Assembly (NCBI RefSeq): GCF_030272615.1
Contig: NC_081413.1
Span: 716,615,867 to 716,679,866, forward strand
Direction: 5' to 3'
Length of the DNA stretch: 64,000 bases
DNA from: Cryptomeria japonica
Lineage: Eukaryota; Streptophyta; Pinopsida; Cupressales; Cupressaceae
A model generated the notes under the pieces. It ran no database searches, was not told the origin of the DNA, and saw only the letters and a program-made list of their open reading frames with translations. This document shows positions 11,623-22,924 of the stretch, one piece after another (the first letter of the stretch is position 1; each line of letters opens with the position of its first letter). The translations under genes were made by a program, and so were the position numbers.

Positions 11623-11868
11623 ATGGAGGGAGAGAGAGAGAGAGTCCTATCAAAGAACCTTCAGCGGGCACAGCGAGATCTAGCAGCAGCTCAGGCTGAG
11701 GCTACCTCCTATCGCGCGATCCTTATGGATAGGGATCGTAGGAGTTCCTCTCAGAGTCACTCACGGTCTATATCGCACTACACACCTATGGGTCCACCTG
11801 CACGGCCGGATCAGGAGGGAGCATCTAGTCATCACTCTCCAACCACCAGCCTTAGGGATAGGAGATGA
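11623..11868 (+). CDS. possible C-terminal exon of the PMD gene (coiled-coil segment)
   Basis: An 81-codon frame downstream of the PMD exon encodes a charged, heptad-like segment (NLQRAQRDLAAAQAEATSYRAIL) and a Ser/Arg/His-rich tail. A splice acceptor is plausible just before it (CTGAGTACAG at about 11613), and another exon-like stretch with acceptor GTGCAG starts at 11477. The phases do not join cleanly with exon 2, so either an exon is missed or indels have broken the gene. It may also be an independent small frame or chance. Confidence 0.35.
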   Translation: MEGERERVLSKNLQRAQRDLAAAQAEATSYRAILMDRDRRSSSQSHSRSISHYTPMGPPARPDQEGASSHHSPTTSLRDRR

Positions 11869-12465
11869 TCTTATGATGTAGGATAGGTCACATTTTGGAT
11901 GTATAGTGACCTATATTTGTATACGATATATATATATATGCTTCTCTTTGTCTCAAATGTGTTATCTTTAATGCTTAAAACAATGTATATTTTGCTTTGA
12001 TTAAATCTAATACATTTGGTAGATGTACATGTATGTTCAGGATTTAATTTCCATGTGATTGATTTCTCAATGCTCCATGATTAAATTGATACATGTGTGA
12101 CTTAATTAAAATATTTAATCAAGTACTACATTGATGATAGGGAAGAAATATGCCTTAAGTCTAAGAATCATATAACTAATGTGATTTAATTTTGAACTTA
12201 AACACAACATGATACGATTCCACTTAACACATAAAGACGTTGTGCAATATGCTAGCATAATGGAAATGTAAATCTTTTACAATTTACATAAATGAATTCA
12301 AGACAAACTATAAAGTAAAGAAACACGCTTGTCAAGAACGAAGCAATATAGATAAACACCATACCATTTAACTCTATTTTTCTCTAATTAGGATATACTA
12401 ACATATTACCCAATGTTGAAGAACTGAAAAGAAGATAGATGAAATGAAAGATAAGGAATGAAGAA

Positions 12466-14187
12466 TTAAGCATAATATATACGCAAGTGCATAGCATTGA
12501 TAGGTTCTTTAAGAGGCGTACCATCTACATCTGCTATTTTGTAAGCACCTAATCCATAATCTTCAATAACGATATACGATCCAAGCCAATTAGGACTAAA
12601 TTTTCCCTTTTCTGCAGGTAAGGCATTCACATTGTGCTGATTCTCATAGAGGACTAAGTCACCTACTGAGAAGGAACGTTGAATAACCTTATCATTATAG
12701 CTTCGTTGTAGAGTTTTGTGATACGCTTGAATATGCTCAAGAGCGTTTATACGCTGTTCATCAAGCATCTCAAGCTGTTGAAGTTGTTGTTCTCTATAAG
12801 AGTCATCATCTACTATACCTTTGAGAGAAACCCTAAGTGATGGAATCTCTAACTCTAAAGGCATAATAGCATCAGCACCATAAACAAGACTATAAGGGGT
12901 AGTTCCTTTAGCAATTCGTACACTCGTTCGGTAGGCCCAAAGAGCATAGATTAGCTGATTACTCCAATCCTTACCATGCTTATTCACGGTTTTGCGAAGA
13001 ATTTGCTCAATTATCTTATTGGATGATTCGGCTTGACCATTTGATTGAGGATAGTATGGTGTAGAAAATCGATGTTTGATATGATACTTCTCGAGGAATT
13101 TCTTCACATCCTTGTTCTTAAATGATGTCCCATTATCTGAGATTATAGTGGAAGGTATGCCGAATCGAGAAATGATGTTTTCTAGAAGAAATTGACAAAT
13201 CACTTCAGTAGTAGTAGAGCGAAGGGGAATAGCTTCTACCCACTTCGTAAAGTAATCTGTTGCGGTTATAATGAAGGTGTGTCCTTGAGATGAAGGAGGA
13301 GAGATTTTACCAATGAGATCCAAACCCCATGCGGAGAAGGGCCAAGAAGCTACTTGAGAACGAAGTTCTTGGGCAGGAGCATGAATCAGATTATTGTGTT
13401 GTTGACATTGATGACATTTCTTAACAAATGAAAAAGAATCCTTTTGCATAGTTTGCCAATGGTATCCCATACGAAGCAATCTTTGAACCAAGGATTTGCC
13501 TCCAAAATGCCCCCCACAAGCACCTGAATGTGCCTCTTCAAGAGCAACGGGGATTTCCGATTTGTTAAGACAAGGAAGGAGAAGACTGTTATAACCCCTT
13601 CGGTAAAGGACATTAGAAAGAATGATATATCTAGCAGACAGCTTGCGGATTCTAGCCCTAGTGTTCCTATTGGCGGAATCAGGAAAGGTACCATCAGTCA
13701 GATATCTTACGATATGCGAATACCATTCATCTGAGTCTATAAAGTCACAACATGTCAGCAAGCTAGAATCGTCTACAATAGCTGGAGAAATAAGGTTGTG
13801 AATAACAAATTTAAGATCAACCACAGGGTCCTCTAAAGATACAAGAGAAGCCACACATGCCATTGCGTCCGCATGTCGATTATCTTTTCGAGGAACAGGT
13901 TCCATGGTATAAGAATCGAATTTTTGTAATAAAGAGATAGCAAGGTCTTTATATTGTGATAATTTGTCTTGTTTTGTTTGATACAGTCCTGTTACTTGTC
14001 TTATAATCAATTGAGAATCTCCATAAATATGTATGTGCTTTATATTCAGAGCTAAGGCTACTTTTATTCCCGCTATAAGAGCCTCATACTCAGCAATGTT
14101 ATTGATACACAGGAAATTTAGATGATAGGATAAGGGAATGGATTTCCTTGTAGGAGAAATCAGAACAACGCCTGCCCCCGATCCCAC
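12466..14187 (-). CDS. Tat pol C-terminal part: second RNase H and integrase
   Basis: The frame opens in the second (archaeal-like) RNase H domain: GSGAGVVLISP, EYEALIAG, YGDSQLI and DNRHADAMA cover the catalytic-site regions. Integrase follows with an HHCC zinc region (H-SGACGG-H ... C-HQ-C) and the DDE core (GLDLIG, ISDNGTSF, NGQAESSNK), then a C-terminal part ending near PLKEPINAMHLRIYYA. It is out of frame by one base with the upstream pol frame: the two overlap at 14160-14187 in a G-rich run, where the first frame stops soon after YFDGSKWD. The first codon given is GTG, so this is not an independent start but the continuation of pol after a frameshift mutation. Confidence 0.85.
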   Translation of the reverse strand: MGSGAGVVLISPTRKSIPLSYHLNFLCINNIAEYEALIAGIKVALALNIKHIHIYGDSQLIIRQVTGLYQTKQDKLSQYKDLAISLLQKFDSYTMEPVPRKDNRHADAMACVASLVSLEDPVVDLKFVIHNLISPAIVDDSSLLTCCDFIDSDEWYSHIVRYLTDGTFPDSANRNTRARIRKLSARYIILSNVLYRRGYNSLLLPCLNKSEIPVALEEAHSGACGGHFGGKSLVQRLLRMGYHWQTMQKDSFSFVKKCHQCQQHNNLIHAPAQELRSQVASWPFSAWGLDLIGKISPPSSQGHTFIITATDYFTKWVEAIPLRSTTTEVICQFLLENIISRFGIPSTIISDNGTSFKNKDVKKFLEKYHIKHRFSTPYYPQSNGQAESSNKIIEQILRKTVNKHGKDWSNQLIYALWAYRTSVRIAKGTTPYSLVYGADAIMPLELEIPSLRVSLKGIVDDDSYREQQLQQLEMLDEQRINALEHIQAYHKTLQRSYNDKVIQRSFSVGDLVLYENQHNVNALPAEKGKFSPNWLGSYIVIEDYGLGAYKIADVDGTPLKEPINAMHLRIYYA

Positions 14188-17100
14188 TTAGAACCATCAA
14201 AGTATAACTCCCAAGTTTCATCTTTCTCTATAGAAAGAATGAAGTCATCGGGGAAAGACTCAGAATTAGGGAAGGAGAAAGGTGAAGGGGCCTCAACTAA
14301 GTGATCGGTCAATGCTTGCCCTTTAATTGCTCTTTGTGAAACAAATTTAAGGTCAAATTCAGTTAACATCATAACCCACTTAGCTAGGCGTCCTGATAAA
14401 TCAGTTTTAGAGAAAAGATGCTTCAAAGGATCAAACTTTACCATGACGTGGACTTCTGAATTTAAAAGATAATGTCTCAATTTCTGAGTTGCAAACACCA
14501 AGGCCAAGCATTGTCTTTCTATCGCAGAATATCGGGTCTCATAATCAAGTAAGGTACGACTTATGTAATAAACCAGACATTCCTTACCATCTTTATCATG
14601 TTGTGCCAACAATGCTGTGAGAGCATGAGAGGAAGCAGCTGTATACAGAAGGAAGGGTTTAGAAGGTTCGGCAGGTTGAAGAATAGGAGGACTAGCCAAA
14701 TACACTTTTAAATCTTCAAATGCTTGCTGACAATCATTGTTCCATTGAAAAGTAATATCCTTTTTGAGAAGTTGAGTAAAAGGAAAGGTACGATCCGCAA
14801 GTTGAGATACGAACCTATGAATAGCTTGGATCTTTCCTTGTAAGATTTTAAGTTGAGACACATTTCTAGGAGGTGGCATGTTGACAATAGCATCTATTTT
14901 CTTGGTGTCCACCTCAATCCCACGATGTGAAACTATGAATCCTAATAGTTTTCCACTATCCACACCAAAAACACATTTTCGGGGATTCAAGCGCATGTGA
15001 TATTTACGAATTCTTTCAAAGATTTGACGAACGATTTTAATATGATCTATGCGAAGAATGGATTTGGCTAAAATATCATCAGCATAATCCTCTAAAATCT
15101 TATGCATATAATCATGAAAGATAAGGGTCATCGCTCGTTGATAAGTTGCACCGGCATTTTTAAGTCCAAAAGGCATCATTATCCAACAAAATGTACCCCA
15201 AGGAGTGGTGAAAGCGGTTTTGAATTGATCTTGAGGGTTAATGAAAATTCGATTGTATCCTGAAAAACCATCCATGAAGGATAACAAGGCATGTCCTGTC
15301 GTAGAATCAACTATCATGTCAATGTTTGGAAGAGGGAAATCATCTTTTAAAGAAGCCTTATTTAAATCTCGAAAATCGGTACACATTCTTATTTTATTAT
15401 CTGGTTTAGCCACAGTGACAATATTTGAAATCCACAGGGAATAATCAATAGGGCGAATAAATCCAGCCTCCAATAATTTTTCAATCTCAGCCTTAACAAG
15501 CAGAGCCACCTTAGGATTCATTTTTTGAATCTTTTGTTTCACGGGCTTAGCATCGGGAACTAAGACAATATTATGAGTGACAATCTTAGGATCTATACCA
15601 GGCATGTCAGAGTATGTCCAAGCAAAGATCTCGGGGAATTCATGCAATAAATCTTCATATTGTTTTTGTTCCTCTTCATCCAAACATTTTCCAATTTTAA
15701 TAACTTTTTCTTCATTGCAAGGATCCATCTTAACATCAGTGGTGTCACTTATGAGAATATTACTTTGTTGAGGAGTATCCTTTAACTGAGGGAATTCTTT
15801 CACAATCTCATCATTATCAATCTCTTTTCCAAAATAGGCTTCAGTGTTCAAAAAATAAGGGAGTCCCCTATTGTGATGATAACGAGGAAGAGTATCATAT
15901 GCTCCTAAAAACTCAGCTAAAGCATCATCGGTAGGAAAGATATCCAAAGCACAGTCACACAAAGGATCCCCATCAATATACTCGGGGTGTTGCATTGATA
16001 GAGATGTAGAAATAGCATTAACACTAATACATGGTCTCTTAGAAGCTTTAGTGCGCTTGTAGGGATTATAACCAAGTCCAAAGATCATATCATAAAGATT
16101 ATTCTCTAGAGGAACCTTTATTCCTTGTTCGTGAGCACCACAACCATTTCCATGATACCCATGCTTAGCTAGAATTTGAAAACCACGACCATAACGATCA
16201 GCCATTTCAGAAAGAGAAGGTGGTTTTTCATAAGACAAAGAATCAAACTCTTCAAAATTAGAGGTGTGAGGAGAAGAAGTTTGAGAAGCGGCCACGAAAT
16301 TATTGCTCATAGGTTCAGGTAAGATTGACTGATTTTTAGCTTCTTCCTTCTTTTCAACTTTAAGCTCTCTAGGAGAAACCTTATATTCACCTACAAAGGT
16401 GGGATTAAAATCAAGAGATCCCCAATCGTCTTCTGCGAGAACCTTCTCAGGATCAAAATCCTTCTTATGTGTAGATTCAAGTCGAGAAGAATCTTCTTCA
16501 GGAGCTCCAGACTCATCCAAAGAATTTTGATCATCAGAGAGCGAGGATTCATCGATAGGTATCTTGTTTAAAGAGTCATCACTAGACGAGGATGACTTAG
16601 AAGAACCCCCTTTGGAAGTAGATGTTTGTAAACAAGCTTGGAAATTAGTATCACCTATCAAGGTATATGTCTTATTGTTATAGATAAATTTAACTTGTTT
16701 ATGCAATGTAGAGGGGACAACTTGCATACTGTGAATCCAAGGTCTCCCTAATAACAAGTTGTATGTTAAATTTCTCGACATAACATGGATAGGAGTAGGC
16801 AAAGTAACAGGTCCCACTGTGAGGGGTAAGGTGATAATACCTAATGAAGTCTTAGCCACATTGTCAAAGCCTCGAATGGGACGAGAGTCAGGCTCAATGA
16901 GGGATGTATCCACATTCATTTTATGCAATAGATTAATGCTACACACATTAAGGCCAGAGCCATTATCTACTAGTGTTCGTCTTATAGCAGTATCTTTCAT
17001 GATAACCACAATCATCAAGGGATCATATTGATGTTGAATTTCACTAGTAGGCAACTCATCTTGGGTAAACACAATTTGAGCTTTAGGATTCATCACAGAG

Positions 17101-17270
17101 TTAACCAAAGATGCTATATTACTAGATGTATTCAGTGGAGGAACATTCAAATCTTTCAAGGCATCTTGTAACATTCCATGATGAGCGGAAGAAGTTTGAA
17201 TCAAATCCCAAAGGGATATCTTAGCAGGCGTAGCTTTAAGTTGTTCTATGAGATCATATTCCTTACCCAT
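14160..17270 (-). CDS. Tat pol: protease, G-patch, reverse transcriptase, RNase H
   Basis: Residues about 90-200 form a retropepsin-like domain (TLVDNGSGLNV, later LLLGRPWI). A serine- and acid-rich linker follows, then a G-patch-like segment at about 16205-16100 (YGRGFQILAKHGYHGNGCG). The reverse transcriptase has TDFRDLNKA, FMDGFSGYNRI and the catalytic YADDI (about 15072-15090). The first RNase H domain (YTAASSHALTALLAQHD) follows, and the frame ends just after the start of the second RNase H because of a frameshift. The frame is continuous upstream with 17352-18005 except for one TAG at 17352-17354. No CCHC nucleocapsid knuckle is visible. Confidence 0.88.
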   Translation of the reverse strand: MGKEYDLIEQLKATPAKISLWDLIQTSSAHHGMLQDALKDLNVPPLNTSSNIASLVNSVMNPKAQIVFTQDELPTSEIQHQYDPLMIVVIMKDTAIRRTLVDNGSGLNVCSINLLHKMNVDTSLIEPDSRPIRGFDNVAKTSLGIITLPLTVGPVTLPTPIHVMSRNLTYNLLLGRPWIHSMQVVPSTLHKQVKFIYNNKTYTLIGDTNFQACLQTSTSKGGSSKSSSSSDDSLNKIPIDESSLSDDQNSLDESGAPEEDSSRLESTHKKDFDPEKVLAEDDWGSLDFNPTFVGEYKVSPRELKVEKKEEAKNQSILPEPMSNNFVAASQTSSPHTSNFEEFDSLSYEKPPSLSEMADRYGRGFQILAKHGYHGNGCGAHEQGIKVPLENNLYDMIFGLGYNPYKRTKASKRPCISVNAISTSLSMQHPEYIDGDPLCDCALDIFPTDDALAEFLGAYDTLPRYHHNRGLPYFLNTEAYFGKEIDNDEIVKEFPQLKDTPQQSNILISDTTDVKMDPCNEEKVIKIGKCLDEEEQKQYEDLLHEFPEIFAWTYSDMPGIDPKIVTHNIVLVPDAKPVKQKIQKMNPKVALLVKAEIEKLLEAGFIRPIDYSLWISNIVTVAKPDNKIRMCTDFRDLNKASLKDDFPLPNIDMIVDSTTGHALLSFMDGFSGYNRIFINPQDQFKTAFTTPWGTFCWIMMPFGLKNAGATYQRAMTLIFHDYMHKILEDYADDILAKSILRIDHIKIVRQIFERIRKYHMRLNPRKCVFGVDSGKLLGFIVSHRGIEVDTKKIDAIVNMPPPRNVSQLKILQGKIQAIHRFVSQLADRTFPFTQLLKKDITFQWNNDCQQAFEDLKVYLASPPILQPAEPSKPFLLYTAASSHALTALLAQHDKDGKECLVYYISRTLLDYETRYSAIERQCLALVFATQKLRHYLLNSEVHVMVKFDPLKHLFSKTDLSGRLAKWVMMLTEFDLKFVSQRAIKGQALTDHLVEAPSPFSFPNSESFPDDFILSIEKDETWELYFDGSKWDRGQALF

Positions 17271-17351
17271 AACTTGCGAAATACGGGGAGCTTGTGGAAG
17301 AGTTGGTTGAGGATTAGGAAGAGAAACTGGAATAACAAGAGGAGTATTAGG

Positions 17352-18005
17352 CTACCTATTATTTCTGGTGTGATAAGTACGGGCAACCGCATGATAACTC
17401 TCTCTAGTTAATTGCTTGGCGTAACTATAAGGACTTATAGGTTTTCTTCCTTGCACAGTGATGATTGGTTTATTTGGAGTAAGAAAGGAATCATGATCAT
17501 ACCCTCCTTGAACAGTAAGGAGAGGTGATTTAGGAACTTGAAAGGTGGGAAAAGGATAAGCACCTTGGATTTCAAAGAGAGGCTTATTATGCCCATTCAG
17601 GTTTATCATGTTAACCAATTTAGAAGTCTTGTTCTTGTTTAAAGATTTCGATAAAGCCACAAAGTCATCAAGAGTATCATCCAACAAAGTATGATCATAG
17701 CTATCAAAAGGTTTATCTTTTGATTCAAAAGGAGATATCTCTTCATAGAGGGGATTATTGAAAACAACCATGTTACTAGATTCAGTGGAAGAGTTGATAG
17801 GAATGTACCCTTGAGAGGAACCATTCGACTTATCTTTCTCATCACACCTAAATGGCATAGTAACAAGGTTTATGAGTCTTTGGTAAAATGAAGGTTTGGC
17901 ATCTTTAGGGTTCAAAAACTCATCTAAAGCTTCATCTAATTCATCTTGGCTATACTCATAATAATCATCATAAACATGAACATCTTGCAAATAAAAGTCT
18001 GACAT
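17352..18005 (-). CDS. Tat element N-terminal frame (gag position), unrecognised
   Basis: A 217-codon frame starts 168 bases inside the 5' LTR. It begins MSDFYLQDVHVYDDYYEYSQ and is rich in acidic residues, Tyr and Ser, with a later repeated phrase (LFEIQGAYPF, LLTVQGGYDH, IITVQGRKPI). It stays in the same frame as pol, interrupted only by TAG at 17352-17354, so it was probably the N-terminus of one polyprotein. It does not resemble a Ty3 capsid by eye and has no zinc knuckle. Either gag is highly diverged or lost and supplied in trans, or this is a short leader protein. Confidence 0.6.
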   Translation of the reverse strand: MSDFYLQDVHVYDDYYEYSQDELDEALDEFLNPKDAKPSFYQRLINLVTMPFRCDEKDKSNGSSQGYIPINSSTESSNMVVFNNPLYEEISPFESKDKPFDSYDHTLLDDTLDDFVALSKSLNKNKTSKLVNMINLNGHNKPLFEIQGAYPFPTFQVPKSPLLTVQGGYDHDSFLTPNKPIITVQGRKPISPYSYAKQLTRESYHAVARTYHTRNNR

Positions 18006-18156
18006 TTTGAAATAAAGGTTGCATAAAATTTAAACACACAATGCAAAGAAACACACTCTTTTTTTTTTTTTCTTTTTTAATAAAAATGAAATGAAAACAC
18101 ACTAAATCTACATCTAGATCTAACAAATGCAATGCAAGAGGAAGCAATGATAGATT

Positions 18157-18172
18157 CACGTCGGGTTCACCA
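18157..18172 (-). promoter_or_regulatory. primer-binding site of the Tat element
   Basis: The minus strand reads TGGTGAACCCGACGTG, three bases inside the 5' LTR. It begins TGG as required for the tRNA CCA end and differs from the initiator Met site used by the copia elements here. I did not assign the tRNA. Confidence 0.65.
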
Positions 18173-18175
18173 AAA

Positions 18176-19849
18176 TGTGTAGGGGAAAAAGCGAGACTAG
18201 GTTAACATGCCCTAATCCTACCTTTTGACACACATTACGGAATACGAAAGAGCCTAGAGGTATCACACAATTGGCTACTTCTTTTTACAAAAGAGAGAGC
18301 CACGGGCTACCTATTAGGATTTCTATTCCTTTGTTGTAATTGAAAGATAAAATGATGCAAGTTCAAGTCCTAATCCCAAAATGCATGTATGAACTAATAA
18401 CAAGATTGCAGAATTGAGATTAAACAATGAAAAGCTATAAACACAAGGACAAAACAAGAATGTAGATGCATACCCGGAGTCAAAAATCTGATTGAAAATG
18501 TTCGGGATGGGGGCGCAGGTGCCACTGTCCTGATTCTGTCCCGGAAACTGCACCTGAAACTGCTGTTTTGCACTCCAGAAAGCTATCGAAAATATCAAAA
18601 ATTGCTGTCTGTCAGGAGGACCAAGGCGCCCAGTGCCTCTGTCCCAGGGACCAGGGTGCCCAGCACCCCTATCCTAGAAGGACCAGGGCGCCCCACGCCC
18701 CTGTCCTGGTCTTTTGCTCTGCAATTTGGTGGGAAGGTCGGTCTCAGTCTGCTTCTCCCGGATCTGCAACCTGCGGGGTCGTCCGAGTCCCGAAACCTGC
18801 ACTTATATCTAAAAAGGGTATGGTGGGTGGCTATATAGGGTTTTGCCCTAGTCAAACCCCCACTTCAGTGATTTCCACCTCCATGAATAGCCAAGTTGTA
18901 TTGTACAATGTATTGTGTGTGCAAACCTTGCGTGTGTGCAAGATCCTAAAATGCAAATAAGCAAACTAGAGCAACCTAGCAAGTAAACCCTAATTGCTAG
19001 TAAATGATAATGTAAATGCTCTAAATCAAGATGCAAAGTGATCGAAAGCATGAATAAATGATATATTGAAGCTTATGCAAAGACATGAAAACAACATGAA
19101 ATCATACCCAATCCCAAGGGAGGGGTACAAGCCAATCTTCAGTCGGTAATCTCCTATTGTTCTTCAATGCCTTCCAAGCCCTAAATGGATGAATGAAATT
19201 GATAAATGCTTGATAGATGGATGTTGAATGTTGTCGAAGTCTTCAAAGATCTGCTCTTTCACTGCATATGAGGTTCCTGAAAACAAAAATTTCGGATCCT
19301 TTCAAATGAAGAAAGAGAGCTCTTATGTATGAAACCCTAGGTCGTAATTTCATCTTTTGGCTGACCTAGAGATTGAATCTCCTACCAATTTCTTGGGGTT
19401 AAGCTTTATTTTATGATTGGATTGTGCTCCTAAAATTTCAGGAAAAATATTCGGGACCATGTGCACTCCGGGCGCCACGGTCCCGACAACTTTTCACCAA
19501 ATTTTCAGGGCCATCGGATATGATGATTTTAGAGAGAATCCCGAAGTTATAGGTGATTTCGAGATGTTTTGACCCCCGAAACCAAGCCCCCAAGTTCAAA
19601 ATAGGACTTAATTAGGGTTTTTGATTGAATGATGTATTGGAGGAATAAAATGAAAAGGGCACACTTTAATGAAAGGGCCCAGCTTTATGATGTGGAGGAC
19701 GATGAAATAGGACCTTAGACCTAATTAATTTGATTAATTAAGTGCTAAAGGAGAAATGCAATGCAAAATGTAAAATGCACCAAGGCGGGTGCTAAACTAG
19801 GTGTGAAATTGTACCACCCTAGCAAGTGCGTACAATTTACGATGCTACA
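18176..19849 (-). repeat. 5' LTR of the complete Tat element
   Basis: Same length (1674 bp) and ends as the copy at 7087-8760. Differences are mostly transitions, many at CG sites, concentrated in the GC-rich cluster at about 18640-18715. The outer flank ATCAC (19850-19854) repeats 7082-7086. Confidence 0.9.
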
Positions 19850-19854
19850 ATCAC

Positions 19855-21506
19855 GAAAAATCGTACGAAAAATTCAAAACAAGCTCAGGATAGACCACTC
19901 ACTGGTGGGTCATACTCAGCAAGTCTCTGGTAACGTTGCATGTGCTCCAATCGATGGCTCTCGAACGGGATCACCATTTTTCCAGCTCAATACCAATTTC
20001 TTTTCTCTCCCAAAAATTGACAAGAATGCAAATGAGGATAAATTAACTTAGGTTAATTTTATTAATACCCTTTTTTTTAATTTTGAAGGAGTTATTAATG
20101 TTTCAAGTGGGGCAATTTTTTTTTTTTTTCAAAAATGAATTTAATTGAGAGGCCCATTTTCAAATATTTTCAATCAATTATCGTGAGATCAATCGTTTAA
20201 TCCAAATTTTTCAACAATTTCATGATCAATCTCCTGAGGGGGCACACAATCAGGATTTTCATCTTCATCGGGCGCATTATCAAGACTTGATTTAATCTTT
20301 CAAACAATGTTGTCTCAACATTATTTTAAAGAGGGGCAAAATGTATACACATAAAATTGGTTATGAGCAATTAAATAAATATTTAATATTTATATAATAA
20401 TTATTCTTCTATTAAATAGTTAATTTGAAAAGATTAATTTATTTAATTCATTCTTCTATTAATTAATTAAACATTTTATTAATTAATTCATTTAGCCTTT
20501 CTTCTAATCAATTAAATATCTAATATTTAATCATTCTTCTATCTACTATCCTATAGTCTTCTTAATTAAATAATTTCTTAAATTATTTAAATCTCCCCTC
20601 ATCTCCACATCACTTCTTCTTTGCAAACTCATCCATCATGTGGCTAAAGATATTAATATTTTAAATATTAATATGCATCATTATCTTCAACATTCATTTC
20701 ATTCTCCAATTAATGTGCACGTACACACATTCCTCAACCTCTCTATATTCTCTCCAACCTTCCTACATCTTTGGAGGAAGTTGAGTCCACTTGTCCTCTT
20801 ATCCCTAATTCTTCTCTAACTATCCTATATTATCTCAATCTTCATCCTTAGTCAAGGTGAGATGAATGACACTTGCCTTCTCTTTCCACCTTTTCCTCCA
20901 TCCTGTAGGAGTAGGAGAAACATCTTCCACCTTTCTCTCTCACATTTCAACCTCTTGCTCATAGCCATCCAAAATTGCAAGATTTGATCATGATCGTTGA
21001 TCTCTGCCACCTAAGCTTATGCACTCAAAAATATATAAATAGAGGTCTCCTAAGCCACTTTAAAAACTAATAGTCTAATAGTCTAAATAGCTAATCTTAT
21101 AGTCATTCTAGGAGTCTTTATCTTGCATCTGTGAGTTTGAGTTTGAAGCAAATAGCATTTTTAGAGTTTTGAGCACAAATCATTTTCATAGCATGTTAGC
21201 TTAATATCATTTGCATATCATAGTATCAGTTAACAGTCAGTTCATTCTTCATATGCCATCTTGGAAGCTACTAGTGCTTCTCCGAGAGCAAAATCATCTG
21301 CAACCAAGAACAGTGGAGTTAGGACACGATGAGGTGTAAATCATGGAAGGTATAATCTTCTTTATTTCATGTTACTTCATTGGTTGAAGCTAAGTTTCTA
21401 GTAGCTTTCATTTATAATTTATGATAGACTAATAAGTTTCAGGATACTTCTTTGGAGTTCAACTTTAGCCTCAATAGGTTCCACCAAATGTGCCATAATG
21501 TGTACA
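19855..21506 (+). mobile_element. 3' end of a plus-strand LTR retrotransposon
   Basis: An LTR at 20342-21506 is preceded by a polypurine tract (AAAGAGGGGCAAAA). The roughly 490 bases before it, including a T-rich run near 20120, are its internal 3' region. There is no primer-binding site after 21506, so this is a 3' LTR. The complete Tat element ends at 19849, so it probably inserted into this older element. No coding domain remains, so the family is not assigned. Confidence 0.6.
20342..21506 (+). repeat. 3' LTR with TATA box
   Basis: The 1165 bp segment begins TGTATACACAT and ends ATGTGTACA, near-inverted ends of the TG...CA type. ATATATAAATAGAGG at about 21031 is a convincing TATA box, placing U3 to the left and the transcript start near 21060. 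The U3 half is extremely AT-rich with repeated TTAATTAATTAAATA-like words. Confidence 0.65.
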
Positions 21507-22924
21507 TAAAAATGTGAGCATGCATAAACTAATTAAAATACTGGTTAGATAATTTATCTCATAGAACATGTAACACTTAGTTAAGACAAAATAATAATGA
21601 AAGCATACAATATATTTTGAGTCAAGGCTCCTTAACACATTGAGCTATAGTGGATATATACAAGGATTAAAGTTTAATAATGAAAAATGTTAGATGCCCA
21701 CAATGATAGAATAACAATACATTCAAGAATTTTATGTAAATTATAGCTTGAATCACATCAAATTATAGATTATTAGACGAGGGAATGGAGGGCCAAGATG
21801 GATTTGAGAGATTATGGCTTGAAAGTATTGAGGGCATGAAGAGGGGATGAGTGCCATGTTTGGAATTGAGAACAAGTGGGGTTCCAAGATTCAAAGAGAA
21901 TCAAGGGTGAGAAATATGTCTTGGAGAAAGTGGATGGTGAGCATCCTAATTTTTTTTGGAGGGATGGAAGATTTTTCTCATGCCTCAAGTACTCCAAGTT
22001 TACAAATGGTATGACATGTGTATTCACTTGAAAATTTGAGCACAAAAACCCTTTACGAATGATTGTTATACATGTGCAAATGATTAGACTCTTTAATTAT
22101 TTTGTCTTGGTTAAGAAAAATGCACAAAATAAACAAATTGTAATTTTTTGATGGGGTGAGACGAACTTAAATAACCAATTAAATTTATTTATTAAGGTAA
22201 ACTACAAAAGAACATGATTAATGAATTAAATGCTAGGAACATAGTAGATATTAACACATTACTCAATTGATTTCAAAAGTAAAATCAAATAATTAATCAA
22301 ACGTAAATGATTATTTATAGAGAAAAAGGATGAGTGATGGGATGAAATGATGATGTGTTAATTTGAGGTGTCTACAAGTGTCTGAGTGCAAAAATTGATT
22401 AGGAAGAATCTAAGTCATATGTGATTAATGATAGGCAATTACTACAATATTACGTTATTTATGTAGTCTAATAGCCACTAACCTTCGTAATAATCAAAAT
22501 ATTGCTAAGAATCAACTATAATATGTATAAAAATTTATGCTACCATGACATTAATTTGGAGCTATTTAAGCTCACAAATGAACACATTCTAGTTCTCCTT
22601 GACAAATAATAACTATTTTTTTCATAACTTTTATCTCTACTAAATATAGAACCTAATCAATGAGAATGCAAGGGATCTAACCTATCAAAGAAACCTAGGA
22701 GTTGAACGTGATCCTAGAGGAAGCATATCGGTAGTCATTATAGATAACTTCACAAACCCACATATCCTAAATGATACATTGGATTTTGACATTTTTTTGT
22801 TGTTGTCTTTGTATGAGACTTAACTACTTATAGCTATTGTTTTGGCTTCTAGGTAGTAATGATGTACGTTGTGGGATTTGTTATGCACACAAGGGTCAAA
22901 AAGTGCCCATTTCAAGTGTCGTCT
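21507..22924. other. AT-rich stretch without recognised features
   Basis: No coding frame, LTR boundary or structured repeat that I can support. Short open frames on both strands are AT-rich chance frames. Confidence 0.5.

Larger units (their letters stand above)
7087..19849 (-). mobile_element. complete Ty3/gypsy element of Tat type with antisense PMD gene
   Basis: Two LTRs of exactly 1674 bp (7087-8760 and 18176-19849) flank the internal region, and the 5 bp ATCAC occurs on both sides (7082-7086 and 19850-19854), a target duplication. Read on the minus strand the order is 5' LTR, primer-binding site, an N-terminal frame, protease, G-patch, reverse transcriptase, RNase H, a second RNase H, integrase, then a PMD gene on the opposite strand, polypurine tract and 3' LTR. 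The second RNase H is typical of the Tat lineage, and additional antisense frames before the 3' LTR are known from Tat/Retand elements. By eye the LTRs differ at about 50 positions (about 97% identity, no length difference), so the insertion is not very recent. One stop and one frameshift interrupt pol. Confidence 0.9.
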
